64,000 bases of DNA from Sediminibacterium ginsengisoli. GTDB lineage: Bacteria > Bacteroidota > Bacteroidia > Chitinophagales > Chitinophagaceae. The DNA is taken from positions 1 to 64,000 of the forward strand of contig CAMBEQ010000012.1 of the NCBI GenBank assembly GCA_945865545.1, read 5' to 3'. A model generated the notes under the pieces. The model was not told the DNA's origin and did not search any database. It saw nothing but the letters and a program-made list of their open reading frames with translations. A program made the translations under genes and the position numbers. The first letter of the stretch is position 1. Each line of letters starts with the position of its first letter. Shown in pieces: positions 1 through 9,418 of the stretch.

Positions 1-1710
1 CATCCAATTCATATTTTTTAAATCACTTAAAATAGCAAGCGACTTACGAAGGGCTATCATTTTTTTTGTAGCTGAGAAAATGGTATTTTCATAGCTGCCT
101 ACTTCATTTCTTTTTTTGTTTTTATTCCAATCAATGATTGGTCGGTGCATCCATCTATTGTCATAGCTTTTACCATCTTCTTGTAAATAACTATAGTCAT
201 TGGTATAGGCTAATTCATCTCCATAAAATAACATGGGAATACCTCCTATGAATAGAGTCATTGCTTGCATTAAAATAATTTTTTTTAATGCGTGTTCAAT
301 TTCAATTTCACTTTTCCATTCGATGGCTTTTTCTAAACCGCATAAGGAAGCCAAGGAACCGCTAATGCGCGCGTCACCGGTTTTAGGATTTACTGAAAAT
401 AAAGCACCTGCAGCAGGGGAGCCTTCCTGCCATCCTGCAAAATAATTTTTTAAATAAGTACGATGTTGGTAGGCATTGAAACCTACTCTTTCAATCATTT
501 CATCGTCATAGCCTAATCCAATATCATCATGACATCTTGTATAGGATATCCAAGTGCAACCAAAAGGTTTTTGCATCATGGGATGTTGTGCAGCCAACAT
601 CACTCTTGTATCGCCAGTCGCTAAAGCGTCCCATTGTAATGCCATTTGAGTGGCATTGTACGCCACATCACATTCTTTGGCAGCAGCTTCCTCTGTACCA
701 AAATATTTTATAATTTCATTAGGAGACACAATGGCTTCGCCTAATAAAGCCATCCCTGGACTAGCTACCAGCACACATTGTTTTAAAAGTTTTAATAAAG
801 TATGTGCTTGAGGTAAATTTTGACAACTGGTTCCTAATTGTTTCCATATAAAGGCAGGTGCATCAATCCTTAAAATATCTACCCCTAAATTGGCGTAATG
901 TAAAACATGCTCTAGCATTGCTACAAAAACACTTGGGTTACTATAATTTAAATCCCATTGGTATTGGTGAAAAACAGTCATGACCCATTTTTTACATTCG
1001 GGTATATAAGTAAAATTGCCTGGCGAAGATTCCGGAAAAATCTCAGGCATACTTTGATTAAATTGATTAGGAATATCTTGGGTATCATAGCAATAAAAAA
1101 AATCTTGATAATAAGTATCGCCTGCTTTTGCTTTTTGCGCCCATTCATGGTGATGTGAAGTATGATTATAAACGATATCAAGCATTACATACATTTTCTC
1201 TTTATTCATTGCTTGAATAAGGCTATTTAAATCTTCATTGGTTCCAAAACGGTCATCTATTTTTCTAAAATCGGATACCGCATAACCTCCGTCACTTTCT
1301 CCTTCTGGGCTTTCAAACAAGGGCATTAAATGCAAAAAATTTACACCTAGCTCCTTACAATAAGGTAGCTTTTCTTGTAAGCCTTTTAGGTTGCCTGCAA
1401 AACGATCTACATACAAACTCATGCCAGTAATTTCATTGCTTAAAAACCAATTTTGTTTTTTTGCTTTGGCGATATCTTTCTTTTTAAAAATGGCTGGGCG
1501 TTGTTGGTAAAATAAAATCAATGCGCTAAGTAATGCATCAAACCCTTCATTTCTTTTTGAGTGGCCGCCATAAATTTCATTAAACAAAAACTCTATTTCA
1601 TCTATATGCGCAAAAAAATGAGTGACAAATGCTTTGTCATTTTTTTTAAAGTCAATTTTATGGGATTGTAGTAATTGTAAACCAAATTGGTGTAAGGGAC
1701 TATCGTTCAC
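1..1710 (-). CDS. amylosucrase-like GH13 glucosyltransferase, 3' end cut by window
   Basis: Likely transfers glucose from sucrose to an alpha-1,4-glucan and releases fructose. The first 570 codons are visible; known amylosucrases are about 640 residues, so only the C-terminal domain is cut off. GH13 landmarks are present: VYNHTS near residue 180, the nucleophile in ILRIDAP (D283), acid/base Glu in LLGEAI (E325), and HDD at 394-396. The stretch FIWKQLGTSCQNLPQAH after the nucleophile is typical of the amylosucrase subfamily. The GTG at 1710 is chosen because the stop codon of the preceding fructokinase gene lies in frame 6 bases upstream. It is third in an operon with a sugar transporter and fructokinase, which fits sucrose use. 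A sucrose hydrolase of the same subfamily is the main alternative. Confidence 0.85.
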   Translation of the reverse strand, partial: MNDSPLHQFGLQLLQSHKIDFKKNDKAFVTHFFAHIDEIEFLFNEIYGGHSKRNEGFDALLSALILFYQQRPAIFKKKDIAKAKKQNWFLSNEITGMSLYVDRFAGNLKGLQEKLPYCKELGVNFLHLMPLFESPEGESDGGYAVSDFRKIDDRFGTNEDLNSLIQAMNKEKMYVMLDIVYNHTSHHHEWAQKAKAGDTYYQDFFYCYDTQDIPNQFNQSMPEIFPESSPGNFTYIPECKKWVMTVFHQYQWDLNYSNPSVFVAMLEHVLHYANLGVDILRIDAPAFIWKQLGTSCQNLPQAHTLLKLLKQCVLVASPGMALLGEAIVSPNEIIKYFGTEEAAAKECDVAYNATQMALQWDALATGDTRVMLAAQHPMMQKPFGCTWISYTRCHDDIGLGYDDEMIERVGFNAYQHRTYLKNYFAGWQEGSPAAGALFSVNPKTGDARISGSLASLCGLEKAIEWKSEIEIEHALKKIILMQAMTLFIGGIPMLFYGDELAYTNDYSYLQEDGKSYDNRWMHRPIIDWNKNKKRNEVGSYENTIFSATKKMIALRKSLAILSDLKNMNWM

Positions 1711-1716
1711 TGTATA

Positions 1717-2667
1717 TTAATTAAAAATCGAATTATTTAAATGTTTAAAAGCTTCCATAGCGCCCATGTATTCACAGGTTCTTGCGCCCGCTTTATTGGC
1801 ATTGGCAATTATTTTTTTCCATGCTGTAGTATCAATAGCGCCAAGGGTTGTAGGATTAGCGTTTATTAATTGAAATAAAACAGCACCCACAAATGCGTCC
1901 CCTGCACCGGTGGCGTCCACTGGCGTAATGGCAATGCTTCCAATCATTTCATTATGATCTCCTATACTTAACAGAGTGCCTTCCTTTCCTAGAGTAATGG
2001 CAAAAACAGCAGATGATTTTTTTCTTAAAGCCACTGCCGCATGTTGAACGGTGTCGGTGCCGGTAATAAGCATCGCTTCTTCATCACTTAATTTAAAAAA
2101 ATGACATTGTTCAATAAAAGGCCAGCACTGATCAATAAAGCTTTGTGTATTATTTTGAAATAATAAATGTCTATAATTGGGATCGAAACTAATAATTGCG
2201 CCAGCTTCCTTTGCCCTTTTTAATAAATTAGTATAGGCTATTTGTAAAGGGCCAGGTAAAAAACCAGTGGCAGAACCAAAATGTACAATGCTGTATTCCT
2301 TTAAGTCCAATGGGGCTAAGTTGGTTTCACTTAACTGGCCATCCGCTCCTCTATTAAAATAAAAATCTCTTTCCCCATCTTCCATTAAGGAAACAAAAGC
2401 AAAAGTGGTAAAATGGTGGGGATCTTGAAAAATCCATTTAGTGTTAACGCCCATCTCTTCCAATAAATCAATTAAATGTTGTCCAAAAGGATCCTTACCC
2501 ACTTTAGCAGCCATGTCTACGGAGCCACCTAGCGCTGCAATGGCAGCGGCCACATTCGCAGGGGCACCACCAGCTTTTTTTATAAAATTTTGCCCTTTGG
2601 ATAAACTTGAACCACGATCGGTACAAATCATATCTATTAAGGCTTCTCCTACACACAGTACTTTCAT
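1717..2667 (-). CDS. PfkB-family carbohydrate kinase, probably fructokinase
   Basis: Probably phosphorylates fructose to fructose 6-phosphate with ATP in the cytoplasm. The 316-residue length suits the ribokinase/PfkB family. The N-terminal glycine-rich substrate signature GGAPANVAAAIAALGG is near residues 33-48, and the C-terminal PfkB signature with catalytic Asp, DATGAGDAF, is near 250-258. The GAPANVA form is typical of bacterial fructokinases. It sits between a sucrose-type transporter and an amylosucrase-like enzyme, and the fructose released by the latter would be its substrate. Six bases separate its stop from the next gene. 2-keto-3-deoxygluconate kinase is a less likely alternative given the neighbours. 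Confidence 0.85.
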   Translation of the reverse strand: MKVLCVGEALIDMICTDRGSSLSKGQNFIKKAGGAPANVAAAIAALGGSVDMAAKVGKDPFGQHLIDLLEEMGVNTKWIFQDPHHFTTFAFVSLMEDGERDFYFNRGADGQLSETNLAPLDLKEYSIVHFGSATGFLPGPLQIAYTNLLKRAKEAGAIISFDPNYRHLLFQNNTQSFIDQCWPFIEQCHFFKLSDEEAMLITGTDTVQHAAVALRKKSSAVFAITLGKEGTLLSIGDHNEMIGSIAITPVDATGAGDAFVGAVLFQLINANPTTLGAIDTTAWKKIIANANKAGARTCEYMGAMEAFKHLNNSIFN

Positions 2668-2703
2668 ATTTGTTTAATTTCTAATTATTGGGTTTAGCAG
2701 TTT

Positions 2704-4029
2704 TTACAGAGCAGTCACTTCATTTTCTTTTTTTAATGGAGGGTCCGTCTTGATCAAAAAAGTCAAGCCACCCGCAATGAGTAAAAATATTCCTGCAAAG
2801 CTAATGGCTTTTCCAGGGTCATTATTCAGAAAATGTTTTAATATAAAACCAAAACTTAAATTTTGTATTAGCATTGGAATAACAATCATCATATTAATGA
2901 TGCCCATATACACTCCATATTTTTCTTTTGGAATTTTATGAACTACTAATAAATAAGGGATGCCCATCATACTTGCCCAAGCAATACCAAATCCAGTCAT
3001 TGGAATAAATAATAAATTTTTATCCGTAATGTGTGGGAAAATGAGCAAGCCAATACCTGCCATAGCTAAACAAATAATATGAATTAATTTAGGGCTCATT
3101 TTTTTAGCCAACCAAAGCAATCCGAATGCAGATAAAAAAGTAACTACATTGTACCAGCCATTGACTAGTCCGGTCCAACCCACTGCTTCGTCATAAGCAG
3201 GATTATTTTGATAAGTGCTGGTTTTCCATACAGATAAGGCAATACTTTTGGAAGCGTTTTGCCAATAACAAAACAAAGCATACCATTGAAATACATACAC
3301 CAATGCTAATTGCCACATTACCCTAGGCATGATTTTAATAGCAGAGCCTATTTCAATAAAAGGGGTCAGTAAATTAATTTTTTCTGCTTTTAATTTGGCT
3401 AATTCTTCAGGGCTGGGTGGAATTTCTGGAGTTTTTAAAACAGACCAACTTACAGAAGCAATAGAGCAAATGCTACCTAAAAAGAAGCTGGCATATACCC
3501 AATAAGGTAAGCTACCATAATGCCCAGTAATATTTTTCTGAAAAACGAATAAGGAAAGATTGGCTAAAGTAATGCCAAGTCCTGTAAAAAAACTTTGAGT
3601 TAAAAAACCAGCCGCGTGTTGCTTAGAAGGAAGTTTGTCTGCAATAAAGGCACGATAGGGTTCCATGGCAGTATTGTTGGCTGCGTCTAATATCCAAAGT
3701 AAACCCACCGCCATCCATAAAGTGCTACTAAATGGGTATAGGAATAAACACAAACTACATAATAGAGCACCTATCATAAAGTAGGGCTTGCGTCTGCCAA
3801 AACGAGGGGACCAGGTTTTGTCACTCATAGCACCAATTAGGGGTTGTATCAATAAGCCTGTCATAGGGCCAGCTAAATTTAATAAGGGAATTTGATCGGG
3901 ACTGGCGCCCAACATATCATATATTGGATTAACTGCAGATTGTTGTAATCCAAAACTATATTGAATGCCCAAAAAGCCCACATTCATATTAATAATCTGG
4001 GTAAAAGTTAGATTAGGTTTAAAAGACAT
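2704..4029 (-). CDS. MFS sugar transporter of the sucrose/GPH type
   Basis: Inner-membrane sugar:cation symporter of 441 residues with about 12 hydrophobic segments. The loop after the second or third segment contains SDKTWSPRFGRRKPYF, close to the SDRxxxRxGRRxP signature shared by plant SUT and SLC45-type sucrose carriers and by bacterial maltose/sucrose homologues. It is first in the operon, 36 bases upstream of fructokinase, so sucrose is the inferred substrate. An alpha-glucoside such as maltose cannot be excluded from sequence alone. The start is the only Met that keeps the first helix. Confidence 0.75.
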   Translation of the reverse strand: MSFKPNLTFTQIINMNVGFLGIQYSFGLQQSAVNPIYDMLGASPDQIPLLNLAGPMTGLLIQPLIGAMSDKTWSPRFGRRKPYFMIGALLCSLCLFLYPFSSTLWMAVGLLWILDAANNTAMEPYRAFIADKLPSKQHAAGFLTQSFFTGLGITLANLSLFVFQKNITGHYGSLPYWVYASFFLGSICSIASVSWSVLKTPEIPPSPEELAKLKAEKINLLTPFIEIGSAIKIMPRVMWQLALVYVFQWYALFCYWQNASKSIALSVWKTSTYQNNPAYDEAVGWTGLVNGWYNVVTFLSAFGLLWLAKKMSPKLIHIICLAMAGIGLLIFPHITDKNLLFIPMTGFGIAWASMMGIPYLLVVHKIPKEKYGVYMGIINMMIVIPMLIQNLSFGFILKHFLNNDPGKAISFAGIFLLIAGGLTFLIKTDPPLKKENEVTAL

Positions 4030-4156
4030 ATTGGCCTTGTTTATGGGTGAAGCAAAACGTTACTCAATATAGTCATTTTGAATTTTCTTGGCAATTTTAA
4101 CACCGCAAACCTTTGCTAAATGTATCTTCGCATTCATTGAATATTTAAATTAACCA

Positions 4157-4621
4157 ATGTCCTATATAGTAGAGTATCAAAAAGCACAGGTTTTACAAGC
4201 TTTGCGCTATCATTTTATAAAGCAATCAGAAATCAAAACTTTAATGATTGTAGTAAATGTATATGCCATTGCGACGGGTGTTTTATTGTTTTTAAAAAAA
4301 ATTAGACCTGAATTATTTTTACTAGGTTCTATACTTTGGATTGTTCTATTACTATTGTTTTGGTATGCTATGCCTGCTGTTTTTTATAGAAAGGCTGAAC
4401 TTTTTAAACAAAGTTGGCAATTTAGTTTCGATCATGAAAAAGCCAATCTCTATTCTACAATTGGATCAGCTCAATGGAATTGGAACGAAATGACGCACTA
4501 TTTTGAGAGTCCTTATTTTTTTCATTTCTATTTTGGGCCCAAAACATTTTTTTTAATACCCAAGGAAAATATACCTATTGAGGCACAGCAAGAAATTAGA
4601 AGGCTAATAAAGAATAAATAA
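4157..4621 (+). CDS. YcxB-like small membrane protein
   Basis: A 154-residue protein with two adjacent hydrophobic helices at about residues 27-70, followed by a soluble C-terminal part with the pattern W(N)WNEMTHYFESPYFF..FYFGPKTFFLIPK. This resembles the YcxB-like domain, in which a PH-like fold follows two transmembrane helices. Function is not known for the family. It is transcribed away from the sucrose operon and alone, with a TATCTTCG element at 4123-4130 resembling a Bacteroidota -7 box. Assignment is by pattern only. Confidence 0.6.
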   Translation: MSYIVEYQKAQVLQALRYHFIKQSEIKTLMIVVNVYAIATGVLLFLKKIRPELFLLGSILWIVLLLLFWYAMPAVFYRKAELFKQSWQFSFDHEKANLYSTIGSAQWNWNEMTHYFESPYFFHFYFGPKTFFLIPKENIPIEAQQEIRRLIKNK

Positions 4622-4836
4622 GAAGCATTTTGCTTCCTGCTAACTACTACCTGTTCGTTTAAGATGAGCTCAAATAAGCACCTTTTGGCTAAGTTGGGGC
4701 CTTTTTAAGTACCTAAATGGCCTAATTTAGGCTTACCTTGTATAAAGAGATCAAATTGTGTAAACAAAAAGGCAAATAAAATACTTCGTTTTTGACAAAA
4801 AGTATATTTTTGCGCCGTAAACAAAAATCTTTTACA
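4622..4836. other. non-coding region upstream of acpP
   Basis: About 215 bases without a credible gene. It holds a short hairpin GAAGCA/TGCTTC at 4622-4636 just after the YcxB-like stop, without a T-run, and a perfect 13-bp palindrome GCCTAATTTAGGC at 4720-4732. TATTTTTG at 4805-4812 matches the Bacteroidota -7 consensus 24 bases before the acpP start and is the probable promoter; no TTG is correctly spaced upstream. Confidence 0.5.
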
Positions 4837-5073
4837 ATGTCAGACATCGCTACAAGAGTTAAAAAAATCATCGTTGACAAATTAGGTGTAGATGAAGCAG
4901 AAGTTACTAACGAAGCTTCTTTTACCAATGATTTGGGAGCAGATTCATTAGACACCGTTGAATTAATTATGGAGTTTGAAAAAGAGTTCAACATTTCTAT
5001 TCCAGATGAACAAGCAGAAACTATTACCACCGTTGGACAAGCTGTTGCTTATTTAGAAGAGCACGCTAAGTAA
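4837..5073 (+). CDS. acpP: acyl carrier protein
   Basis: Carries the growing fatty acyl chain on a 4'-phosphopantetheine arm. It is 78 residues, acidic, with the attachment site in [10 protein letters not shown] at Ser37. The start is set at ATG 4837 (MSDIATRV), the usual ACP N-terminus; an in-frame ATG 45 bases upstream would add an atypical basic extension and would lie across the putative promoter. It is followed by fabF, the usual pairing, but with a hairpin between them. Confidence 0.97.
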   Translation: MSDIATRVKKIIVDKLGVDEAEVTNEASFTNDLGADSLDTVELIMEFEKEFNISIPDEQAETITTVGQAVAYLEEHAK

Positions 5074-5119
5074 TTAAACTTTAATTTAAAAGTTTCGATT
5101 TGAGCCATCGGCATATTTT

Positions 5120-5156
5120 AATCCGCCTTTTTGAGCCTTTGCTTTAAAGGCGGATT
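5120..5156 (+). terminator. hairpin with T-rich tail between acpP and fabF
   Basis: Arms AATCCGCCTTT (5120-5130) and AAAGGCGGATT (5146-5156) pair over 11 bp around a 15-base loop and run into TTTAATTTTTT. This looks like an intrinsic terminator or attenuator. Its position inside acpP-fabF suggests partial termination, giving more ACP than FabF transcript; that consequence is inferred. Confidence 0.7.
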
Positions 5157-5179
5157 TTTAATTTTTTAAAAAGACCATC

Positions 5180-6433
5180 ATGTATTCCAAAAGAATTGTA
5201 GTAACAGGAATAGGCACTTTAACCCCCATTGGAAATGACCTAGCTACTTACTGGGACAGTTTAATTAATGGAGTGTCAGGATCTGACATGATTACTCAAT
5301 TTGATGCGTCTAAATTCAAAACAAGGTTTGCATGTGAAATAAAGGGCTTTGATCCAGAAGCTTTTATGGAAAAAAAAGAAGCCAGAAAATTAGATCGATT
5401 TTCACAAATAGCATTAGTCGCCAGCGATCAAGCGGTAGCCGATGCGGGCATTACCAAAGACAATGTAGACCACGATAGAGTGGGTGTAATTTTTGCTAGT
5501 GGTATTGGGGGCTTAAATACTTTTACCGATGAGGTCATCAATTATTCTAAGGGAGATGGAACTCCAAGATTTAATCCTTTCTTCATTCCCAAAATGATAT
5601 TAGATATTGCAGCTGGCCAAATTTCTATGAAACATGGTTTTAGAGGTCCCAATTTTGCAGTAGTAAGTGCTTGCGCTTCAAGCACCAATGCCATTATTGT
5701 TGCCATGGACAATTTAAAATTAGGTAAGGCAGATATTATAATAACAGGAGGTGCGGAAGCGGTAATTGGCATTGCAGGTATGGCCGGGTTCAATGCCATG
5801 AAAGCCATGAGTGAAAGAAACGAGGATCCAAAAACAGCCAGTCGTCCTTATGATAAAGACCGTGATGGATTTATTATGGGGGAAGCTTCGGGGGTCTTGG
5901 TATTAGAAGAATTAGAACACGCTAAAAAACGTGGTGCAAAAATATATTGCGAAGTAGTGGGTGGAGGAGCTACTGCAGATGCCTACCATTTAACTGCTCC
6001 TCATCCAGAAGGACTAGGTGCAAAAAATGTAATGAACGCTGCATTAAGGGACGCGGGCATGCAGCCTAATGAAATTGATTATATCAATACCCATGGTACT
6101 TCAACCCCCCTTGGAGATATTGCTGAAGCCAAAGCCATTACTGCCGTATTTGGAGAGCATTCTTATAACTTAAATATAAGTTCTACCAAATCTATGACTG
6201 GGCATTGCTTAGGTGCGGCGGGCGTTATTGAAGCCATTGCTTGTATTCAAGCAGTTATTCATGATATTATACCTCCCACTATTAATCACTTTACCGACGA
6301 CCCCGATTTAGATCCAAAACTTAATTTTACTTTTAATAAAGCACAAAAAAGAGTGGTGAATGCTGCATTAAGTAATACGTTTGGATTTGGTGGACACAAT
6401 GCTTGCGTGATTGTGAAAAAATACAAAGCTTAA
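5180..6433 (+). CDS. fabF: 3-oxoacyl-[acyl-carrier-protein] synthase II
   Basis: Condenses malonyl-ACP with acyl-ACP in fatty acid elongation. Full length at 417 residues. The thiolase-fold catalytic triad is intact: Cys165 in VSACASS, His305 in NTHGTST and His342 in SMTGHCLGAAG. It lies downstream of acpP, and its 3' end abuts or overlaps the rnc start, the common acpP-fabF-rnc order. Confidence 0.97.
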   Translation: MYSKRIVVTGIGTLTPIGNDLATYWDSLINGVSGSDMITQFDASKFKTRFACEIKGFDPEAFMEKKEARKLDRFSQIALVASDQAVADAGITKDNVDHDRVGVIFASGIGGLNTFTDEVINYSKGDGTPRFNPFFIPKMILDIAAGQISMKHGFRGPNFAVVSACASSTNAIIVAMDNLKLGKADIIITGGAEAVIGIAGMAGFNAMKAMSERNEDPKTASRPYDKDRDGFIMGEASGVLVLEELEHAKKRGAKIYCEVVGGGATADAYHLTAPHPEGLGAKNVMNAALRDAGMQPNEIDYINTHGTSTPLGDIAEAKAITAVFGEHSYNLNISSTKSMTGHCLGAAGVIEAIACIQAVIHDIIPPTINHFTDDPDLDPKLNFTFNKAQKRVVNAALSNTFGFGGHNACVIVKKYKA

Positions 6434-6465
6434 CTTATTATAGGGGGCGTTCTATAAAATTTATA

Positions 6466-7173
6466 TTGAAAAGATTAAGACATATATTTTCTTTTTTTAA
6501 GAAGTCCGAGTTTGAAACAAACTTGTCGCATTTAATTGGTTATCATACCAAAAGTGTTTTACTATTTCAAACTGCACTTAATCATAGGTCTGTAAAAGAC
6601 AATCCTACTGAAAATAATGAAAGGCTTGAATTTTTAGGGGATGCCATTATTGGTGCAGTAGTAGCTGATTATTTATTTAAAAAGTATCCTTATAAAGGAG
6701 AAGGCTTTTTAACGGAGATGCGCAGTAAAATGGTGAACAGGCAACAATTGAATCATATTGGAGTTCAAATGGGTTTACGTAAAATGACTCGATTCAATAA
6801 AATGGATGGCAGTTTAAGAACAAGTCAAATATTTGGAAACACTTTGGAAGCCTTGGTGGGAGCCATTTATTTAGATAAAAAATATGACTTTACTAAGGTT
6901 TGGATTTTAGAAAAAATGATACAACCTTATTTGTTCATGGAAGATTTAGAACAAATAGATATCAATATTAAAAATAAAATTATTGGATGGGCTTCTAAGC
7001 AAGGAAAGCAAATTGATTTTGTTTTAGCAGGGGAGCAGTTAGAAGGTCGACGCAGATTATTTACCATCAATGTGGTCATAGATGGAGAAGTGGTCACTGC
7101 ACAAAGGGGATATACAAAAAAAGATGCTAGCCAATTGGCGGCACAAAAAGCCATTGAAATTTTAGGAATTTAA
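6466..7173 (+). CDS. rnc: ribonuclease III
   Basis: Cleaves double-stranded RNA in rRNA and mRNA processing. The signature NERLEFLGDAIIG is followed by the RNase III fold, and a C-terminal double-stranded RNA-binding domain ends in KKDASQLAAQKAIEIL. No ATG is available near the N-terminus. TTG 6466 (MKRLRHIF) gives 235 residues and starts 32 bases after fabF ends. TTG 6403 would overlap fabF by 31 bases and add 21 residues that do not look like the family. The start is uncertain; the identity is not. Confidence 0.93.
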   Translation: MKRLRHIFSFFKKSEFETNLSHLIGYHTKSVLLFQTALNHRSVKDNPTENNERLEFLGDAIIGAVVADYLFKKYPYKGEGFLTEMRSKMVNRQQLNHIGVQMGLRKMTRFNKMDGSLRTSQIFGNTLEALVGAIYLDKKYDFTKVWILEKMIQPYLFMEDLEQIDINIKNKIIGWASKQGKQIDFVLAGEQLEGRRRLFTINVVIDGEVVTAQRGYTKKDASQLAAQKAIEILGI

Positions 7174-7178
7174 TTTAC

Positions 7179-7580
7179 TCATCTACTTTGGCAAAGTTCA
7201 ATAAGTACACCATTCGTTTCTTTAGGATGCACAAAACAAACCCATTTATTATCGGCCCCTATTTTAGGACTATCGTTTAAAAGAGTAAAGCCCTCTTTTT
7301 TTAGTCGCTCCATTTCTTCAATAATATTGGGCACTTCAAAAGCAATATGGTGCATGCCTTCCCCTTTTTTATCAATAAATTTTGCAATAATCCCTTCTGG
7401 GTTAGTGCTCTCCAGTAATTCAATTTTGGCGTTTTGTTGAAGAAAAAACGCCGTATTTACTTCTTCACTATCTATCTTTTCTGTTTTGTAACAAGGGCTG
7501 CCCAATAGCTTTTCAAATAAGGGGATACTTGTTTGTAAGTTTTTAACTGCAATGCCGATATGTTCTACTTTAAAATTCAT
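7179..7580 (-). CDS. mce: methylmalonyl-CoA epimerase
   Basis: Interconverts (2R)- and (2S)-methylmalonyl-CoA in propionate/succinate metabolism. It is a 133-residue glyoxalase-fold protein with two beta-alpha-beta-beta-beta halves. Expected metal ligands are visible: His7 in VEHIGIAV, His in GMHHIAFEV and the C-terminal Glu in GVLIELCQ. It converges with rnc (5-base gap). The B12-dependent mutase it serves is not in the window. Confidence 0.93.
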   Translation of the reverse strand: MNFKVEHIGIAVKNLQTSIPLFEKLLGSPCYKTEKIDSEEVNTAFFLQQNAKIELLESTNPEGIIAKFIDKKGEGMHHIAFEVPNIIEEMERLKKEGFTLLNDSPKIGADNKWVCFVHPKETNGVLIELCQSR

Positions 7581-7690
7581 GCCTATTTTGTTTTACGAAT
7601 TGGGAAAATTTTATATTCAAAACCGAACGAATTCAGTAATATCAAGCCCTAAGCGTTACTTTTGTGCTATAGAAAAAACCAAATTCGAAC

Positions 7691-8908
7691 ATGTTAAAAT
7701 TACCAATTTATCTCGATCATAACTCAACTACGCCCATGGATCCAAGGGTTTTAGAAGCGATGTTACCTTATTTTGTCGAAAATTTCGGAAATGCAGCTAG
7801 TCGTAACCATTCTTTTGGATGGCAAGCGGAGGAGGCAGTGGATTATGCTAGAGAGCAAATCGCTCAATTAATTGGGGCAGATCCAAAGGAAATCATCATT
7901 ACATCCGGAGCGACCGAAGGGGATAATCTTGGAATTAAAGGGGTGTTTGAAATGTATGCAACCAAAGGCAATCACATCATAACTTGTACTACAGAGCATA
8001 AAGCGGTGTTAGATACCTGTAAGCACCTTGAAAAATTAGGCGCCGAAGTAACTTATTTGGAAGTGCAGCCTGATGGTTTGATTGATTTAAAACAATTAGA
8101 AGCAGCAATGAAGCCAACGACTATTTTGGTGGCCATCATGTATGCAAATAATGAAATAGGGGTGATACAACCAGTGAAAGAAATCAGTGCCATTGCCAAA
8201 AAGCACGGGGCTTTATTTTTTACCGATGCGGTACAAGCAGTTGGTAAAATACCTGTAGATGTTACTGCCGATGGTATTGATATTATGGCATTCACTGCGC
8301 ATAAAATGTATGGTCCAAAGGGCGTAGGCGCTTTATATGTGCGACGTAAAAATCCACGTGTAAAAGTAACTGCGCAAATAGATGGCGGTGGCCACGAAAG
8401 AGGAATGCGTAGTGGTACTTTAAATGTTCCTGGTATTGTTGGATTTGGTAAAGCTGCAGAAGTAGCAAGGTTAGATATGGCCGCAGATACAGAAAGAATT
8501 TCTAAATTGAGAGATAAATTAGAAAATGCACTAAAACAAATAGACGAAACATATGTCAATGGGAATCCAGCACACCGTTTACCGCATGTGAGTAATATTT
8601 CATTTAAATATGTTGAAGGGGAAGGGCTAATGATGGGCTTTAACAAAGACATCGCTTTATCTTCAGGTTCAGCATGTACCTCAGCTTCATTGGAACCAAG
8701 TTATGTTTTAAAAGCATTAGGCCTAGGAGATGATTTGGCACATAGTTCTCTTCGTTTTGGATTGGGAAGACAAACTACAGAGGAGCAAATTGATTTTACG
8801 ATTAAAGCAATAACAGAAACTGTTTTAAAATTAAGAGAGATGAGTCCTTTGTGGGAAATGTTTAAAGAAGGCATTGACATTGACGCGATTCAATGGGCAC
8901 ATCATTAA
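7691..8908 (+). CDS. iscS: cysteine desulfurase IscS
   Basis: PLP enzyme that takes sulfur from cysteine and passes it to IscU. The 405-residue length suits the group I desulfurases. PLP lysine is K205 in [11 protein letters not shown]; the sulfur-accepting cysteine is C329 in [14 protein letters not shown], in the flexible loop with the IscS-type SGSACTS sequence. First gene of iscS-iscU-iscA. TACTTTTG at 7657-7664 matches the -7 element. There is no adjacent IscR-type regulator or hscBA. Confidence 0.96.
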   Translation: MLKLPIYLDHNSTTPMDPRVLEAMLPYFVENFGNAASRNHSFGWQAEEAVDYAREQIAQLIGADPKEIIITSGATEGDNLGIKGVFEMYATKGNHIITCTTEHKAVLDTCKHLEKLGAEVTYLEVQPDGLIDLKQLEAAMKPTTILVAIMYANNEIGVIQPVKEISAIAKKHGALFFTDAVQAVGKIPVDVTADGIDIMAFTAHKMYGPKGVGALYVRRKNPRVKVTAQIDGGGHERGMRSGTLNVPGIVGFGKAAEVARLDMAADTERISKLRDKLENALKQIDETYVNGNPAHRLPHVSNISFKYVEGEGLMMGFNKDIALSSGSACTSASLEPSYVLKALGLGDDLAHSSLRFGLGRQTTEEQIDFTIKAITETVLKLREMSPLWEMFKEGIDIDAIQWAHH

Positions 8909-8970
8909 TAATTTCACCTTATTCATTTAATATTTTTTTAATAATTTTACAATAATAAAAACAACCCATC

Positions 8971-9387
8971 ATGGCCTATTCAGATAAAGTAATCGATCAT
9001 TATTCCAATCCTAAAAATGTAGGAACATTAGATAAAGCCTCTAAAAGTGTAGGAACAGGATTAGTAGGCGCTCCAGAATGTGGAGACGTTATGCGTTTGC
9101 AAATTGAGGTAGATCAAACAACTGGTCTTATCACCGATGCAAAATTTAAAACTTTTGGTTGTGGTTCGGCTATTGCTTCTTCTTCATTAGCTACCGAGTG
9201 GTTAAAAGGAAAAACAATCGATGAGGCTGTAAAAATTGACAATATGGATTTAGTTGAGGAATTAAATTTACCTCCTGTAAAAATACATTGCTCCGTTTTA
9301 GCAGAAGATGCTATTAAAGCAGCTATCAATGATTTCCGTGTAAAGAATGGCTTGGCTGAATTGGTGTTTGAACAAAGCCATGTGTAA
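8971..9387 (+). CDS. iscU: Fe-S cluster scaffold protein IscU
   Basis: Scaffold on which iron-sulfur clusters are built. The 138-residue protein has all the usual ligands: Cys37 and Asp39 in APECGDVM, Cys64 in FGCGSAIASSS, and His106-Cys107. The LPPVKIHCS segment contains the HscA-binding LPPVK motif of IscU, although hscA is not adjacent. Second gene of the operon, 62 bases after iscS. Confidence 0.97.
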   Translation: MAYSDKVIDHYSNPKNVGTLDKASKSVGTGLVGAPECGDVMRLQIEVDQTTGLITDAKFKTFGCGSAIASSSLATEWLKGKTIDEAVKIDNMDLVEELNLPPVKIHCSVLAEDAIKAAINDFRVKNGLAELVFEQSHV

Positions 9388-9418
9388 TTTATCTATCAAG
9401 GAGTAAGCTGTAAATACG

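Noticed and set aside
233-1181. Plus- and minus-strand short frames inside the amylosucrase gene
   Set aside because: They lie in other frames of a continuous, motif-rich minus-strand coding sequence.
4720-4732. 13-bp palindrome as a fatty-acid regulator operator
   Set aside because: Sequence does not match a regulator site I know and no second copy was seen near fabF.
6403-6465. Upstream TTG extension of rnc overlapping fabF
   Set aside because: Adds 21 residues unlike RNase III N-termini; a later TTG fits better, though not proven.
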